A DNA stretch of 64,000 bases from Clostridiales bacterium UBA1316. Its GTDB lineage: Bacteria; Bacillota; Clostridia; Oscillospirales; Oscillospiraceae. The notes under the pieces are model-generated. The model had not been told where the DNA came from. It ran no database searches and saw nothing but the letters and a program-made list of their open reading frames with translations. Location of the stretch: NCBI GenBank assembly GCA_002307055.1, contig DBTM01000061.1, forward strand, positions 62,001 to 126,000, given 5' to 3'. A program made the translations under genes and the position numbers. Shown one piece after another: positions 34,160 through 42,185 of the stretch. The stretch's first letter is position 1, and each line of letters opens with the position of its first letter.

Positions 34160-34897
34160 ATGGATGATACATTTCGCGGTGATATAAAAATTAACGGTAC
34201 CGGCAGCGCCAGCGGCGGGACATATAACAGCGTCATCATCAACGGCTCCGGCAGAGTCAACGGCGACCTTCAATGTAATGTCTTTCAATTGAACGGCTCC
34301 GGCAGTGTCGAAGGAAGCCTTGACACCCACGACGGGAGAATCAGCGGTTCCGGTACAATCGAAGGCGATCTTAAAGCGGAGCAATTCAAAATCACCGGCT
34401 CCGGCAGAGTTTCAGGATCAGTGACAGGCAATGACTTAACAGTATCCGGATCGGGTACTGTCGGTAAAAACGTCGAAGTGCAAAATCTCAAAATTGAAGG
34501 GCATGCAAAAATTGGGTTTGATTGCAACGCGGAGGTTTTTACCTCCAACGGTGCTTTCGAAATCGGCGGCCTTCTGAACAGCGGCGAAATCACAATCCAG
34601 CTGCTTGGTTTAAAAAGCAAGGCTCGTGAAATCGGCGGCGAGAAGATCAGCGTCACCGTCGGCCCGGCACACGGTCTGGGTGTCATAAAAACTATCATTT
34701 CCATGGGCATACTCAATCCCATCCTGGAGGTTGATAGCATCGAGGGTGATGAAATTCTTCTCGAAAGTACATCGGCGAGAATTGTCCGAGGCAATAATAT
34801 AACCATCGGTCCCGGTTGTGATATCGGCACTGTTGAATATAAGGGCGGTTACATAAAAAACCCGGAAGCAAAAGTTGGTACCGAGACGAAAGTATAG
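34160..34897 (+). CDS. Bactofilin (polymer-forming cytoskeletal protein, YhbE/YhbF-like)
   Basis: A 245-residue protein built of short beta strands with the repeated motif NGSGxVxG/GSGTxxG (residues about 10-110), the right-handed beta-helix of bactofilins that polymerises without nucleotide. The C-terminal half (IQLLGLKSKAREIGGEKISV) matches the extra domain of the Bacillus YhbE/YhbF proteins, which take part in flagellar assembly. Flagellar genes are not in this window, though a chemoreceptor is. It follows yhbD by 21 bases with GGGAGAT before the start. Confidence 0.88.
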   Translation: MDDTFRGDIKINGTGSASGGTYNSVIINGSGRVNGDLQCNVFQLNGSGSVEGSLDTHDGRISGSGTIEGDLKAEQFKITGSGRVSGSVTGNDLTVSGSGTVGKNVEVQNLKIEGHAKIGFDCNAEVFTSNGAFEIGGLLNSGEITIQLLGLKSKAREIGGEKISVTVGPAHGLGVIKTIISMGILNPILEVDSIEGDEILLESTSARIVRGNNITIGPGCDIGTVEYKGGYIKNPEAKVGTETKV

Positions 34898-34919
34898 GAT
34901 AAGAGCCGTAAAAATTAGT

Positions 34920-34963
34920 ACAGCAGGAGGCCGCAGCGTGATGCTGAGGTCTCCTGCTGTTTT
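34920..34963. terminator. Bidirectional terminator between bactofilin and the citrate synthase-like gene
   Basis: A 13-bp stem (ACAGCAGGAGGCC with GGTCTCCTGCTGT, one G-T pair) followed by TTTTA on the plus strand, between convergent genes. Confidence 0.8.
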
Positions 34964-34985
34964 AGGGCTATGTATGTGAGCTATA

Positions 34986-36332
34986 TTAATCCTGCTGAAA
35001 CTCCAGGACAAGCTGCGTTAATTCTTCATCAGAAATTGAGGAAATTCTGCCGTTGTCATATTGCTGATCGACCCAGCTTTTGATAAATACAACGATATCG
35101 TCGCTTTTGCCGGTATTGATGTTCATGTTTTCCCTCAGCCACATGGCGATGCCTGCAAGGCCCGACGTGCCGCTGACGGCGACGGTGACAGGGCGGTTTA
35201 AGAGCTTCTTCGTATCAAAGATATTATAAATTTCCTCATCCTTTAAGAGGCCGTCGGCATGTATCCCGGCGCGTGTCAGGTTGAAGCTTTTACCGACAAA
35301 GGGTGTCATATGGGGAACCTCATAATGGAGTATGTTCTTGTAGTAGTCGGCGATTTCAGATATGACCGTCGTATCAATGCCGTCGCTTGTGCCGCGCAGC
35401 GAAATGTATTCAAATATCATTGCCTCGAGCGGGACGTTGCCTGTTCGCTCACCGATGCCCAGGAGTGAGCAGTTAGCGCCGCTCGCGCCGTACAGCCAAG
35501 CAGTTGCCGCATTGACAGCGCCTTTATAAAAATCGTTGTGACCGTGCCATTCAAGCCATTCGGCGGGAACCTCGGAATAATGCCTCAAGCCGTAGATGAT
35601 TCCCGGTACGCTTCTGGGCAGGGCGACACCGGGATACGACAAGCCGAGGCCCAATGTGTCGCATGCGCGGATTTTAATTGGTATTCCCGCGTCCTGCGAG
35701 AGCCGCATCAGCTCGTTGGCAAATGGAACGACAAAGCCATAAAAGTCGGCACGCGTGATGTCTTCAAAATGGCAGCGCGGAATGATACCCTCCGATAACG
35801 CATCATAGAGGACAGACAGATAATGCGCCATGCACTCTGAGCGAGTCATCTTGAGCTTCTTGAAGATATGATAGTCGGAACAGCTGACAAGAATGCCTGT
35901 TTCCTTAATCCCAAGATTTTTGAGTAGCTTGAAATCCTCCTTTAAAGCCCTGATCCAGGTCGTCACCTCCGGAAACCGGTAACCGAGATCCATGCATTGA
36001 AGGACAGCATCCTGGTCTTTTTTACTATAAACGAAGAATTCGGTCTGGCGTATAATTCCTTTTTCACCGCCGAGCCGATGAAGCAGCTTGTATAAATCCA
36101 CCATCTGTTCGGTTGTATAGGGCGCGCGGGATTGCTGACCGTCACGAAATGTTGTGTCGGTGATCCAAATGTCTTCCGGGACGTCCATCGGTACATGACG
36201 GTGGTTGAATGCCGTTTTCGGCGCTTCCGAGTAAGGATAGAGGTCACGGTACAGATTCGGCGTCTCAACATCCTGCAGACCGTAATTATAGGCATGCTGC
36301 TCCAGCAGATTTGACTTGGAAAACTTCAACAT
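34986..36332 (-). CDS. Probable Re-type citrate synthase (HMGL/isopropylmalate-synthase family)
   Basis: A 448-residue TIM-barrel enzyme. Motifs are ITDTTFRDGQQSRAPYT (catalytic Arg-Asp), HFEDITRAD, RACDTLGLGLSYPG, and the metal-binding EWHGHNDF with GANCSLLGIGERTGN. It lacks the LeuA regulatory domain, and the true leuA is at 59910. Its sequence resembles the Re-citrate synthases of Clostridia and Desulfovibrio, which condense acetyl-CoA and oxaloacetate with opposite stereochemistry to the usual enzyme. Homocitrate or isopropylmalate synthase are alternatives. Database entries for relatives are often misnamed. It is transcribed alone. Confidence 0.72.
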   Translation of the reverse strand: MLKFSKSNLLEQHAYNYGLQDVETPNLYRDLYPYSEAPKTAFNHRHVPMDVPEDIWITDTTFRDGQQSRAPYTTEQMVDLYKLLHRLGGEKGIIRQTEFFVYSKKDQDAVLQCMDLGYRFPEVTTWIRALKEDFKLLKNLGIKETGILVSCSDYHIFKKLKMTRSECMAHYLSVLYDALSEGIIPRCHFEDITRADFYGFVVPFANELMRLSQDAGIPIKIRACDTLGLGLSYPGVALPRSVPGIIYGLRHYSEVPAEWLEWHGHNDFYKGAVNAATAWLYGASGANCSLLGIGERTGNVPLEAMIFEYISLRGTSDGIDTTVISEIADYYKNILHYEVPHMTPFVGKSFNLTRAGIHADGLLKDEEIYNIFDTKKLLNRPVTVAVSGTSGLAGIAMWLRENMNINTGKSDDIVVFIKSWVDQQYDNGRISSISDEELTQLVLEFQQD

Positions 36333-36554
36333 ATCGGACCTCCCCTAAATAATGCATTTATTATACATACTTTATATTGCAACTTCAACCTCGAATTCTT
36401 TCATTTATAAATTGAAGCACACAAAACCGCTGTTGCCGTTATAAAAACGCTATTTCTCAAGATTTAGAAATAACGCATAAATTTACTTTTTATAGGTAAA
36501 ATATGATACTATATATTATTAAATAAATTATTATAATTTTTTGATAATTGAAAT

Positions 36555-38651
36555 ATGAGGTATCTTTTGCGTGCTAGAAAAATAATGATTCATTTGCTGC
36601 TGCTTATTTGCGGCGTTTCTGCCGCAGCGTTTATTTCAGTCAGGATTGATGCCGTGCTTATCCTTGCCTGGAATATACGCCTGCCTATATGGAGCCTGTG
36701 GGCTTTTACAGGCGCGTTTGGGATCCTGCCGGCGATTTTTATGAAAAGGCTTTCAGGTTATCTGAGGCATCATACGTATTTTAAATTCCCATATGTATGC
36801 CTCATTGGCTTGAGCTGCCTTGTGTTCTGCCTTGTTTTCAGAAAACACATTGTTGATGAAGCGCTCATCTGCATCGGCGCCTATACCAACTTGCAGGTAA
36901 TGATTTTGACGATCGGCGCGGCATTGCTGCTCGCGCTATTCGTTCAGCATGTTTTTTCAGCGCTGACGAATTGCTTTCCATCAATTTGTCGGTGGCTGAA
37001 GTCGCTGAATAAGAAAGATTTTATTTTTTTAGCGGCAATTCTCATTATCATTAATGTGCTTTCCTGGCTATACATTAAAGGCAGCTATAAAATATACTAT
37101 TGGGATTCCGCGGGATATTGGCAGATTACTCAGATATTGGCAGAAGAAGCCCGTGTGGGTTTTGTTCAGCTTATTGGGTTCGTCTTCAATTCAATACAGA
37201 ATCTGGATTATAATTATCTGATTGCTCTTCCATGGACGCCGCTTGTGATGATTTTCGGTACTTCAAGATGGGTTTTCATCTGCGGGATTGTGAACTTTGG
37301 CTTGTTTCCCCTGTTAACACTCTTTTATTTTTATATACGCAGCAATTGCCGGCGCAAAATACTTGCCGCGCTCTGTCTCTTTGGCACCTTTCCAATGCTG
37401 TTCATTACGGCACTCGTCGGGTATTTGGATATTACAGGCGTTATTTTCATACTGGCATCCATACTCATATGGAAATACGATAATAACAAAAATGACATCG
37501 GGCATTTTATTATAATCGGTATTTTGCTGGCTGGCGCCGCTTTACTGCGCCGATGGTTTTGCTTTTTTGCGCTTTCCTTTATTCTCACCCTGATTGTTGA
37601 CAGTATTATCTATAGAAAATCGGCTGTACCGGTTGTTGTGACTTTGGCTGCATTTGGATTTTCTCTGCTTTTTCTGTTTCAGCCATTCGTATCCGATGTC
37701 CTGCTGAAGAATTATTCGGAGCTATATTCAGCCTATAAAATGGGCTTGGCGTTTGATGTCAAAATGTTTACTAGTTATTTTGGTTTGTTTACGCTTGCCG
37801 TAGCAATTGCTGCGGGTATTTTCTATTGCTTTAAACGTGAAAAGCGGCAGATGGCGCTGTTTTTATTACTCCAGATAATCAGCTGCTTCCTCATTTTTGT
37901 AAAAGTACAATCACATAATCAGCAGCATTTGCTCCTCTATATACCGTCCCTCATGCTGCTGATGACGATGCTTATTTGTCCTCTGGCAGATGCGTTAACC
38001 AAACGCCGGGCAGCCGGTCTTCTGCTCGTGGTTAATACGCTGCTCCCATCCTTCGTCACAGTTTATCCTGCGCTGTATCCTGTGCAGATTGATAAAGCGA
38101 TATCCGTCTCATTACTCCCCAGCTTTTCGTTTGAGCCGTGGGTTTGGCCGGATGCGTCAGAGATTGTAAAAATTATCAGATATTTGGATAAAGAGGTGGG
38201 TAAAAACAGAAAAACCGTTGGTATATTAGCATGCTCATTCCTCATAAACCGCGATATATTGGTGAATGCCGAGGCATCATTGAATTTAAAGCGCGTCTCG
38301 GCTGTACCCAGGAACTATCTCCTGGAGCTGCCGGCTGTCGACAGCAGAGACCCATTCCCGGGTATGCTTTTTGAATGCGATTTCCTCCTCGTGGGAGATC
38401 CGATTCAGCTCCATTTGGGCAAAGAAAAACAGCAGGTTGTTTATCTCCCTGCTCAGATGCTGCTGAAGCATACGGGTTTTGGAATGGCATACGAAAAGTT
38501 CGGCGAAGAATTCGAGCTCGACGGCGGAAATATTAAACTAACGCTTTATAAGAAAACGCGGGCCTTAACAGAAAAAGAGCAAAACGATTTAGTGAACGAA
38601 TTCAGCACTAGAGAATATGCGATTCATTCGTCGCCTGATAGTGTCGGTTAA
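36555..38651 (+). CDS. Multi-pass membrane protein, glycosyltransferase-like
   Basis: A 698-residue membrane protein with about 13 hydrophobic segments, a short outer loop near residues 175-195 (YWDSAGYWQI) and a hydrophilic C-terminal ~200 residues outside the membrane. The size and the acidic motif in the first large outer loop suggest a GT-C fold lipid-linked glycosyltransferase of the ArnT/PMT type. No close family was recognised. No ribosome site is evident at 36555; ATG at 36585 is possible. The acyltransferase-like gene converges on it with a 63-base overlap. Confidence 0.55.
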   Translation: MRYLLRARKIMIHLLLLICGVSAAAFISVRIDAVLILAWNIRLPIWSLWAFTGAFGILPAIFMKRLSGYLRHHTYFKFPYVCLIGLSCLVFCLVFRKHIVDEALICIGAYTNLQVMILTIGAALLLALFVQHVFSALTNCFPSICRWLKSLNKKDFIFLAAILIIINVLSWLYIKGSYKIYYWDSAGYWQITQILAEEARVGFVQLIGFVFNSIQNLDYNYLIALPWTPLVMIFGTSRWVFICGIVNFGLFPLLTLFYFYIRSNCRRKILAALCLFGTFPMLFITALVGYLDITGVIFILASILIWKYDNNKNDIGHFIIIGILLAGAALLRRWFCFFALSFILTLIVDSIIYRKSAVPVVVTLAAFGFSLLFLFQPFVSDVLLKNYSELYSAYKMGLAFDVKMFTSYFGLFTLAVAIAAGIFYCFKREKRQMALFLLLQIISCFLIFVKVQSHNQQHLLLYIPSLMLLMTMLICPLADALTKRRAAGLLLVVNTLLPSFVTVYPALYPVQIDKAISVSLLPSFSFEPWVWPDASEIVKIIRYLDKEVGKNRKTVGILACSFLINRDILVNAEASLNLKRVSAVPRNYLLELPAVDSRDPFPGMLFECDFLLVGDPIQLHLGKEKQQVVYLPAQMLLKHTGFGMAYEKFGEEFELDGGNIKLTLYKKTRALTEKEQNDLVNEFSTREYAIHSSPDSVG

Positions 38652-39644
38652 CTCTACAAAAAAGGTGCTAGAGAGGATTACACACGAAGCCAAAGATATG
38701 ACGATTACAACCGGAACAGACAAGAGCTGTAAATTCAGCTTTGAGCCCAGTATTCCGACAACAGGAATGAGGAACATGTGCCAAATGTAAATGTTCAGGC
38801 TCCTGCTGCCCCATTTTGTAAACTTGATTTCCCGTTTTGGTATAAGACATAAAAAACAAACAGATATTACTACAGCAAGAGCAAATATAAATATTCTGAT
38901 TACAGCGCCTTTTGCGAAAGTATATCCGCACACCTGATAGGATGAAAAGGAATAAAGCATCTGATAATTCAAATGCAGGACATTTTGCTGAATGAGAAAT
39001 ATAACAGCGAGAATAACGAACGCCGAGAGTACCCTGGCCCATTTGCTGATCGTGTTTGTGAGCCTGCTGAATAGTGCCGTATCAAAATGGTACCCCAGTA
39101 AATAAAAAGGAAAGAAGACGATGGTCCTTGATATGCTCAGTGTATATCCTATTTCAGTGACACCACCAGCAGCAACCGCCAATAACAGAGCGATAAAAAT
39201 AAACCGCTTTTTCTTCAAATACGGCGTCAGGATACGCCAAAAAATGAGACTGAGCAGATACCAGGGCGCGCCCGTCGCGTGAAATACCGAGAACAAAGTA
39301 TCTTTTAGAATTTCAATTGACTTACTCAGTAAAAAAGCCGAATTGATATCTTTCCCTAAAGAAAAAACGGTATATAAGGCATCGGAAAAAAATGTGAAGC
39401 CGGTAACCGAAAAAAGATATAGCCCTAAAAACTTAGTAAAAGCAGTATCTCTGTTCTTTTCAGCATTTTTAGATAAGAACCCGGAGATAAATACAAACAG
39501 CGGTATATGAAAAATATAGATGAATGTATAGAAAGAATTTAAAAAAGACGAATATTGAACGCTGTCGGCAGCAAAATGACCGAAGACGATCAAAAAAATC
39601 AAAGCGCCTTTAATATTATCTATGTAGATGTTTCTTGTGTTCAT
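38589..39644 (-). CDS. Acyltransferase family 3 membrane protein (OafA/YrhL-like)
   Basis: A 351-residue protein with about ten membrane helices. Its N-terminus RNIYIDNIKGALIFLIVFGHF shows the family signature with the catalytic His, and FHIPLFVFISGFLS follows. These enzymes transfer acyl groups to surface sugars and other envelope molecules. The C-terminus overlaps the convergent glycosyltransferase-like gene by 63 bases. In-frame TTG/GTG codons 9-12 bases upstream exist; the ATG at 39644 is preferred. Confidence 0.82.
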   Translation of the reverse strand: MNTRNIYIDNIKGALIFLIVFGHFAADSVQYSSFLNSFYTFIYIFHIPLFVFISGFLSKNAEKNRDTAFTKFLGLYLFSVTGFTFFSDALYTVFSLGKDINSAFLLSKSIEILKDTLFSVFHATGAPWYLLSLIFWRILTPYLKKKRFIFIALLLAVAAGGVTEIGYTLSISRTIVFFPFYLLGYHFDTALFSRLTNTISKWARVLSAFVILAVIFLIQQNVLHLNYQMLYSFSSYQVCGYTFAKGAVIRIFIFALAVVISVCFLCLIPKREIKFTKWGSRSLNIYIWHMFLIPVVGILGSKLNLQLLSVPVVIVISLASCVILSSTFFVELTDTIRRRMNRIFSSAEFVH

Positions 39645-39682
39645 TCGCAGCACCAAAATTCAGTAATATAAATAATCGATGA

Positions 39683-39717
39683 AAAAGCCGTCGGCACTTG
39701 AGTCAACGACGGCTTTT
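39683..39717 (-). terminator. Terminator after the rubredoxin gene
   Basis: A perfect 11-bp stem (AAAAGCCGTCG, CGACGGCTTTT); on the minus strand the descending arm ends in T-rich sequence, about 50 bases past the rubredoxin stop. Confidence 0.75.
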
Positions 39718-39769
39718 CAATGTTTTCAACTAAGGTATGCCTCACGAGACCGGTGATATATTTCTTTAA

Positions 39770-39928
39770 TTATTCTTCCGTAAAATCGGCTTTTCCTGCG
39801 CCGCAAACGGGGCAGACCCAATTGTCGGGAAGATCCTCGAACGCTGTGCCGGGCGCGATACCGCTGTCAGAGTCACCTGCCGCGGGATCATAAATATATC
39901 CGCATACGGAACAAACATACTTTTTCAT
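39770..39928 (-). CDS. Rubredoxin
   Basis: A 52-residue iron protein, short enough to be missed by length-filtered gene finding. The four iron ligands are in the two classic knuckles VCSVCGYIYDP and WVCPVCGAGK, with the usual GDSDSGIAPGTAFEDLPDNW between. It carries electrons at low potential, commonly to oxygen- or peroxide-reducing enzymes in anaerobes. GGAGGT sits eight bases before the ATG. It lies next to the SufCB genes and close to the thioredoxin pair, consistent with a redox and oxidative-stress neighbourhood. Confidence 0.97.
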   Translation of the reverse strand: MKKYVCSVCGYIYDPAAGDSDSGIAPGTAFEDLPDNWVCPVCGAGKADFTEE

Positions 39929-39977
39929 AATTTACCTCCATATATTTTGTTTTCAATCGATTTATTCACATTGGCTA

Positions 39978-40895
39978 CTATGCCAAAAATCCCTCAAGGA
40001 TTTTATCTTCAGCTTCCTTTTCCGTAAGACCGAGCGTCATGAGCTTAATGAGCTGCTCCGAGGCGATTTTCCCGATAGCAGCCTCATGAATCAGCTGCGC
40101 GTCTGAATGGAAGGCTGAAATTTCCGGGATAGACGATACCTGGGCGTCATGCATGATAATGGAATCACATTGAATATGGCCGCGGCACTCGGCATACCCG
40201 CGCAGATTCAGATGGAAAAGTTGTTTTGATTTATCCTGAGCAACCGAACGGGAGATGATCTGCGCCGACGAGCCCTCTTCGAGCAGCTCAACAGTGATGT
40301 TTGACTCGGCGGACTGCTCCAGATACGTCAGCAGTCTTTCTGAAACGATGAGCTTTGCGTTTTTGTGGAGTTTCACGTGGGTATCGCGTTTTGCACTGTC
40401 GATACCCTTGATCTGGGCCATTTCAAGCTCAGCTACGCCGTCCTCCTCGACATCGATAATTGTGGTTGGGTTTAATACGCGCGCACCGCTCCCGTCGCCC
40501 TCACCGTAATGTTTTTCAACGTATTTCATTTTAGCGCCCTTACGGACAAAAAACTCGTGGATGCCGTCGTGCTGGGCTTTTTTATTACTGGAATTATGGA
40601 CGCCGCAGCCGGCGACGATAAGCACATCGGCATTTTCCCCGATTTCAAATGTATTATAGACGAGATCGTCCATGCTCTCGGATAGAATAACCGGTATATG
40701 GACGCTTTCGTTTTTTGTGCCGGGTTTGATAATGACGTTGATGCCGGGCTTATCGGTCTTTGTGACGATATCGATGTTAGCCGTTGTATGACGCCCGACA
40801 CCCTGCCCATTCTTACGGATATTGTAAGCACCCCGCGGTATTTCATGCAGACCGGCGACTTCCAGTAATAATTTATTATCTATTGCATCCAGCAT
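39978..40895 (-). CDS. sufB: SufB/SufD-family Fe-S scaffold protein (minimal SmsB type)
   Basis: A 305-residue beta-helix scaffold protein of the SufBD family, the short form without the N-terminal part of classical SufB. Recognisable parts are AGCGVHNSSNKKAQHDGIHEF, LEMAQIKGIDSAKRDT, and the C-terminal CDSIIMHDAQVSSIPEI with HEAAIGKIASEQLIKLMTLGL. It assembles Fe-S clusters with SufC. The start at 40895 is preceded by AAGGGAGGG and overlaps sufC by 20 bases; a GTG at 40904 is less likely. With no SufD, SufS or SufU alongside, this is a two-gene SmsCB-type system. Confidence 0.92.
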   Translation of the reverse strand: MLDAIDNKLLLEVAGLHEIPRGAYNIRKNGQGVGRHTTANIDIVTKTDKPGINVIIKPGTKNESVHIPVILSESMDDLVYNTFEIGENADVLIVAGCGVHNSSNKKAQHDGIHEFFVRKGAKMKYVEKHYGEGDGSGARVLNPTTIIDVEEDGVAELEMAQIKGIDSAKRDTHVKLHKNAKLIVSERLLTYLEQSAESNITVELLEEGSSAQIISRSVAQDKSKQLFHLNLRGYAECRGHIQCDSIIMHDAQVSSIPEISAFHSDAQLIHEAAIGKIASEQLIKLMTLGLTEKEAEDKILEGFLA

Positions 40896-41631
40896 CAGCA
40901 GCACCCTCCCTTACACAGCCAATTCGGCATTTGCAGGCGGATTCATCGTCATTCAGGTCCCCAAGAAATTTCTCCTGAGTCGTAATTTCATTGACGGTAC
41001 CGCCCGAGACAAGTATAACCTGGTCCGCCAGACGCAGGATGCGTTCCTGATGCGAAATAATAACGATCGTCGCATCTGATTTTTCATTCAGTGTCCGGAA
41101 AGTGTCTGTTAACCGCTGAAAGCTCCATAGATCAATGCCCGCTTCAGGCTCGTCGAACAGTGCGACCTTCAGATTCCGCGCAAGGATACTGGCAATTTCG
41201 ATTCGTTTTAATTCTCCGCCTGAAAAGCTTGCGTTCAGCTCACGGTTAATGTAATCCTGCGCGCACAGGCCGACGTCGAAAAGCAGCGCGCAGTAATCAA
41301 TTTTACTGTTTTTACCAGAGGCAAGCTTTAGAAAATCGCCGACTTTCAGCCCCTTAAAACGCGCGGGCTGCTGGAACGCGTAACCAATTCCCAGCTGCGC
41401 TCTCTCTGTGATCGACATGTTTGTAATATCGGTGTCATCGAGTGTAATCTGACCCTCTGACGCTTTATAAATGCCCATAACCGTTTTTGCCAGCGAGGTT
41501 TTTCCGCCTCCGTTAGGGCCCGTCATCACATAAATCTTTTTTGCTTCAAGTGTCAGGTTGATATCTCGGAGTATCTGAACTTGTCCCTTATCGCCCTCGG
41601 CTGTGACACCGACGCCGCTCAATTTCAGCAT
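40876..41631 (-). CDS. sufC: SufC-like Fe-S assembly ATPase
   Basis: A 251-residue ABC-type ATPase. It has Walker A GPNGGGKTS, Q-loop AFQQPARFKG, signature FSGGELKRIE, Walker B VALFDEPEAGID and an H-loop ISHQ. The pattern PEAGIDLWSF is typical of SufC. A cysteine-rich tail (CKCRIGC, then a further Cys) is unusual and could hold a metal or cluster. It powers the SufB partner. The start at 41631 follows the leader element at 41632-41660; the ATG at 41643 is within it. Confidence 0.93.
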   Translation of the reverse strand: MLKLSGVGVTAEGDKGQVQILRDINLTLEAKKIYVMTGPNGGGKTSLAKTVMGIYKASEGQITLDDTDITNMSITERAQLGIGYAFQQPARFKGLKVGDFLKLASGKNSKIDYCALLFDVGLCAQDYINRELNASFSGGELKRIEIASILARNLKVALFDEPEAGIDLWSFQRLTDTFRTLNEKSDATIVIISHQERILRLADQVILVSGGTVNEITTQEKFLGDLNDDESACKCRIGCVREGAADAGCNR

Positions 41632-41660
41632 AAATATGACCATTCCTTTCGTGGAGAATT
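41632..41660 (-). promoter_or_regulatory. Shared 29-base translation leader, copy 3
   Basis: Read on the minus strand, these bases differ at two of 29 positions from those before the lipoprotein gene at 20881. They include AAAGGAATGG and an in-frame upstream ATG. Confidence 0.6.
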
Positions 41661-41694
41661 CTTATAAAGTAAATATATCACATCTGTTTGTTAT

Positions 41695-41723
41695 ATTATA
41701 GTTTTATCTTTATAATAATACAA
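41695..41723 (-). promoter_or_regulatory. Promoter of the sufC-sufB genes
   Basis: On the minus strand TTGTAT (41718-41723), 17-bp spacer and TATAAT (41695-41700), 63 bases before the sufC start. Confidence 0.6.
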
Positions 41724-41738
41724 AAAGTATATTTGTAT

Positions 41739-41751
41739 GTGATTATATCAC
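41739..41751. promoter_or_regulatory. Dyad in the divergent suf-trx region
   Basis: GTGAT-TAT-ATCAC lies upstream of trxA next to TATAAT-like sequence, in the divergent region. It may be an operator for a redox-responsive regulator; none is identified. Confidence 0.35.
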
Positions 41752-41822
41752 TTTATAATAACAACAAAGCGTATATAATGACTTACAGAGAAAGATTTTA
41801 AAGCATTTTAGGAGGGTTAGCG

Positions 41823-42146
41823 ATGGCAATTATCGATGTAACGAAAGATAACTTTGTAAATGAGGTTCAAGGTGCCGGTAAACCGGTTCTGATTGATTTC
41901 TGGGCACCATGGTGTGGGTATTGCAGACGGTTGTCACCGGTGATTGATACGGTTGACGGCAGCTATAAGGACAAGCTTATCGTCGGTAAAGTTAATGTAG
42001 ATGAACAGGAAGAGCTGGAAAACCGCTTTGAGGTTATGACACTCCCGACACTGCTGCTTTTTCAGGACGGAAAGGCAGGCGCGCCGCTCATCAATCCTGG
42101 CTCCAGAACGGAAATTGACAGATGGCTGAGCGAACAGGGGATATAA
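41823..42146 (+). CDS. trxA: Thioredoxin
   Basis: A 107-residue thiol-disulfide oxidoreductase with the active site WAPWCGYC (Cys31, Cys34). The usual GP after WC is replaced by GY, which may alter its redox potential. The cis-proline stretch LPTLLLFQDG is present. GGAGG precedes the ATG. It is followed after 39 bases by its reductase, so the pair forms an operon. Confidence 0.95.
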   Translation: MAIIDVTKDNFVNEVQGAGKPVLIDFWAPWCGYCRRLSPVIDTVDGSYKDKLIVGKVNVDEQEELENRFEVMTLPTLLLFQDGKAGAPLINPGSRTEIDRWLSEQGI

Positions 42147-42185
42147 TGAGGCAAACAGAAAATCAGACAGTGGGTGGATGATAAA

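Noticed and set aside
34285..34830. 181-residue open frame antisense to the bactofilin gene
   Set aside because: It mirrors the repetitive Gly/Ser codons of a well-supported gene, has no ribosome site and no recognisable domain.
34986..36332. Second leuA
   Set aside because: No C-terminal LeuA regulatory domain and distinct motifs; leuA is clear at 59910-61448.
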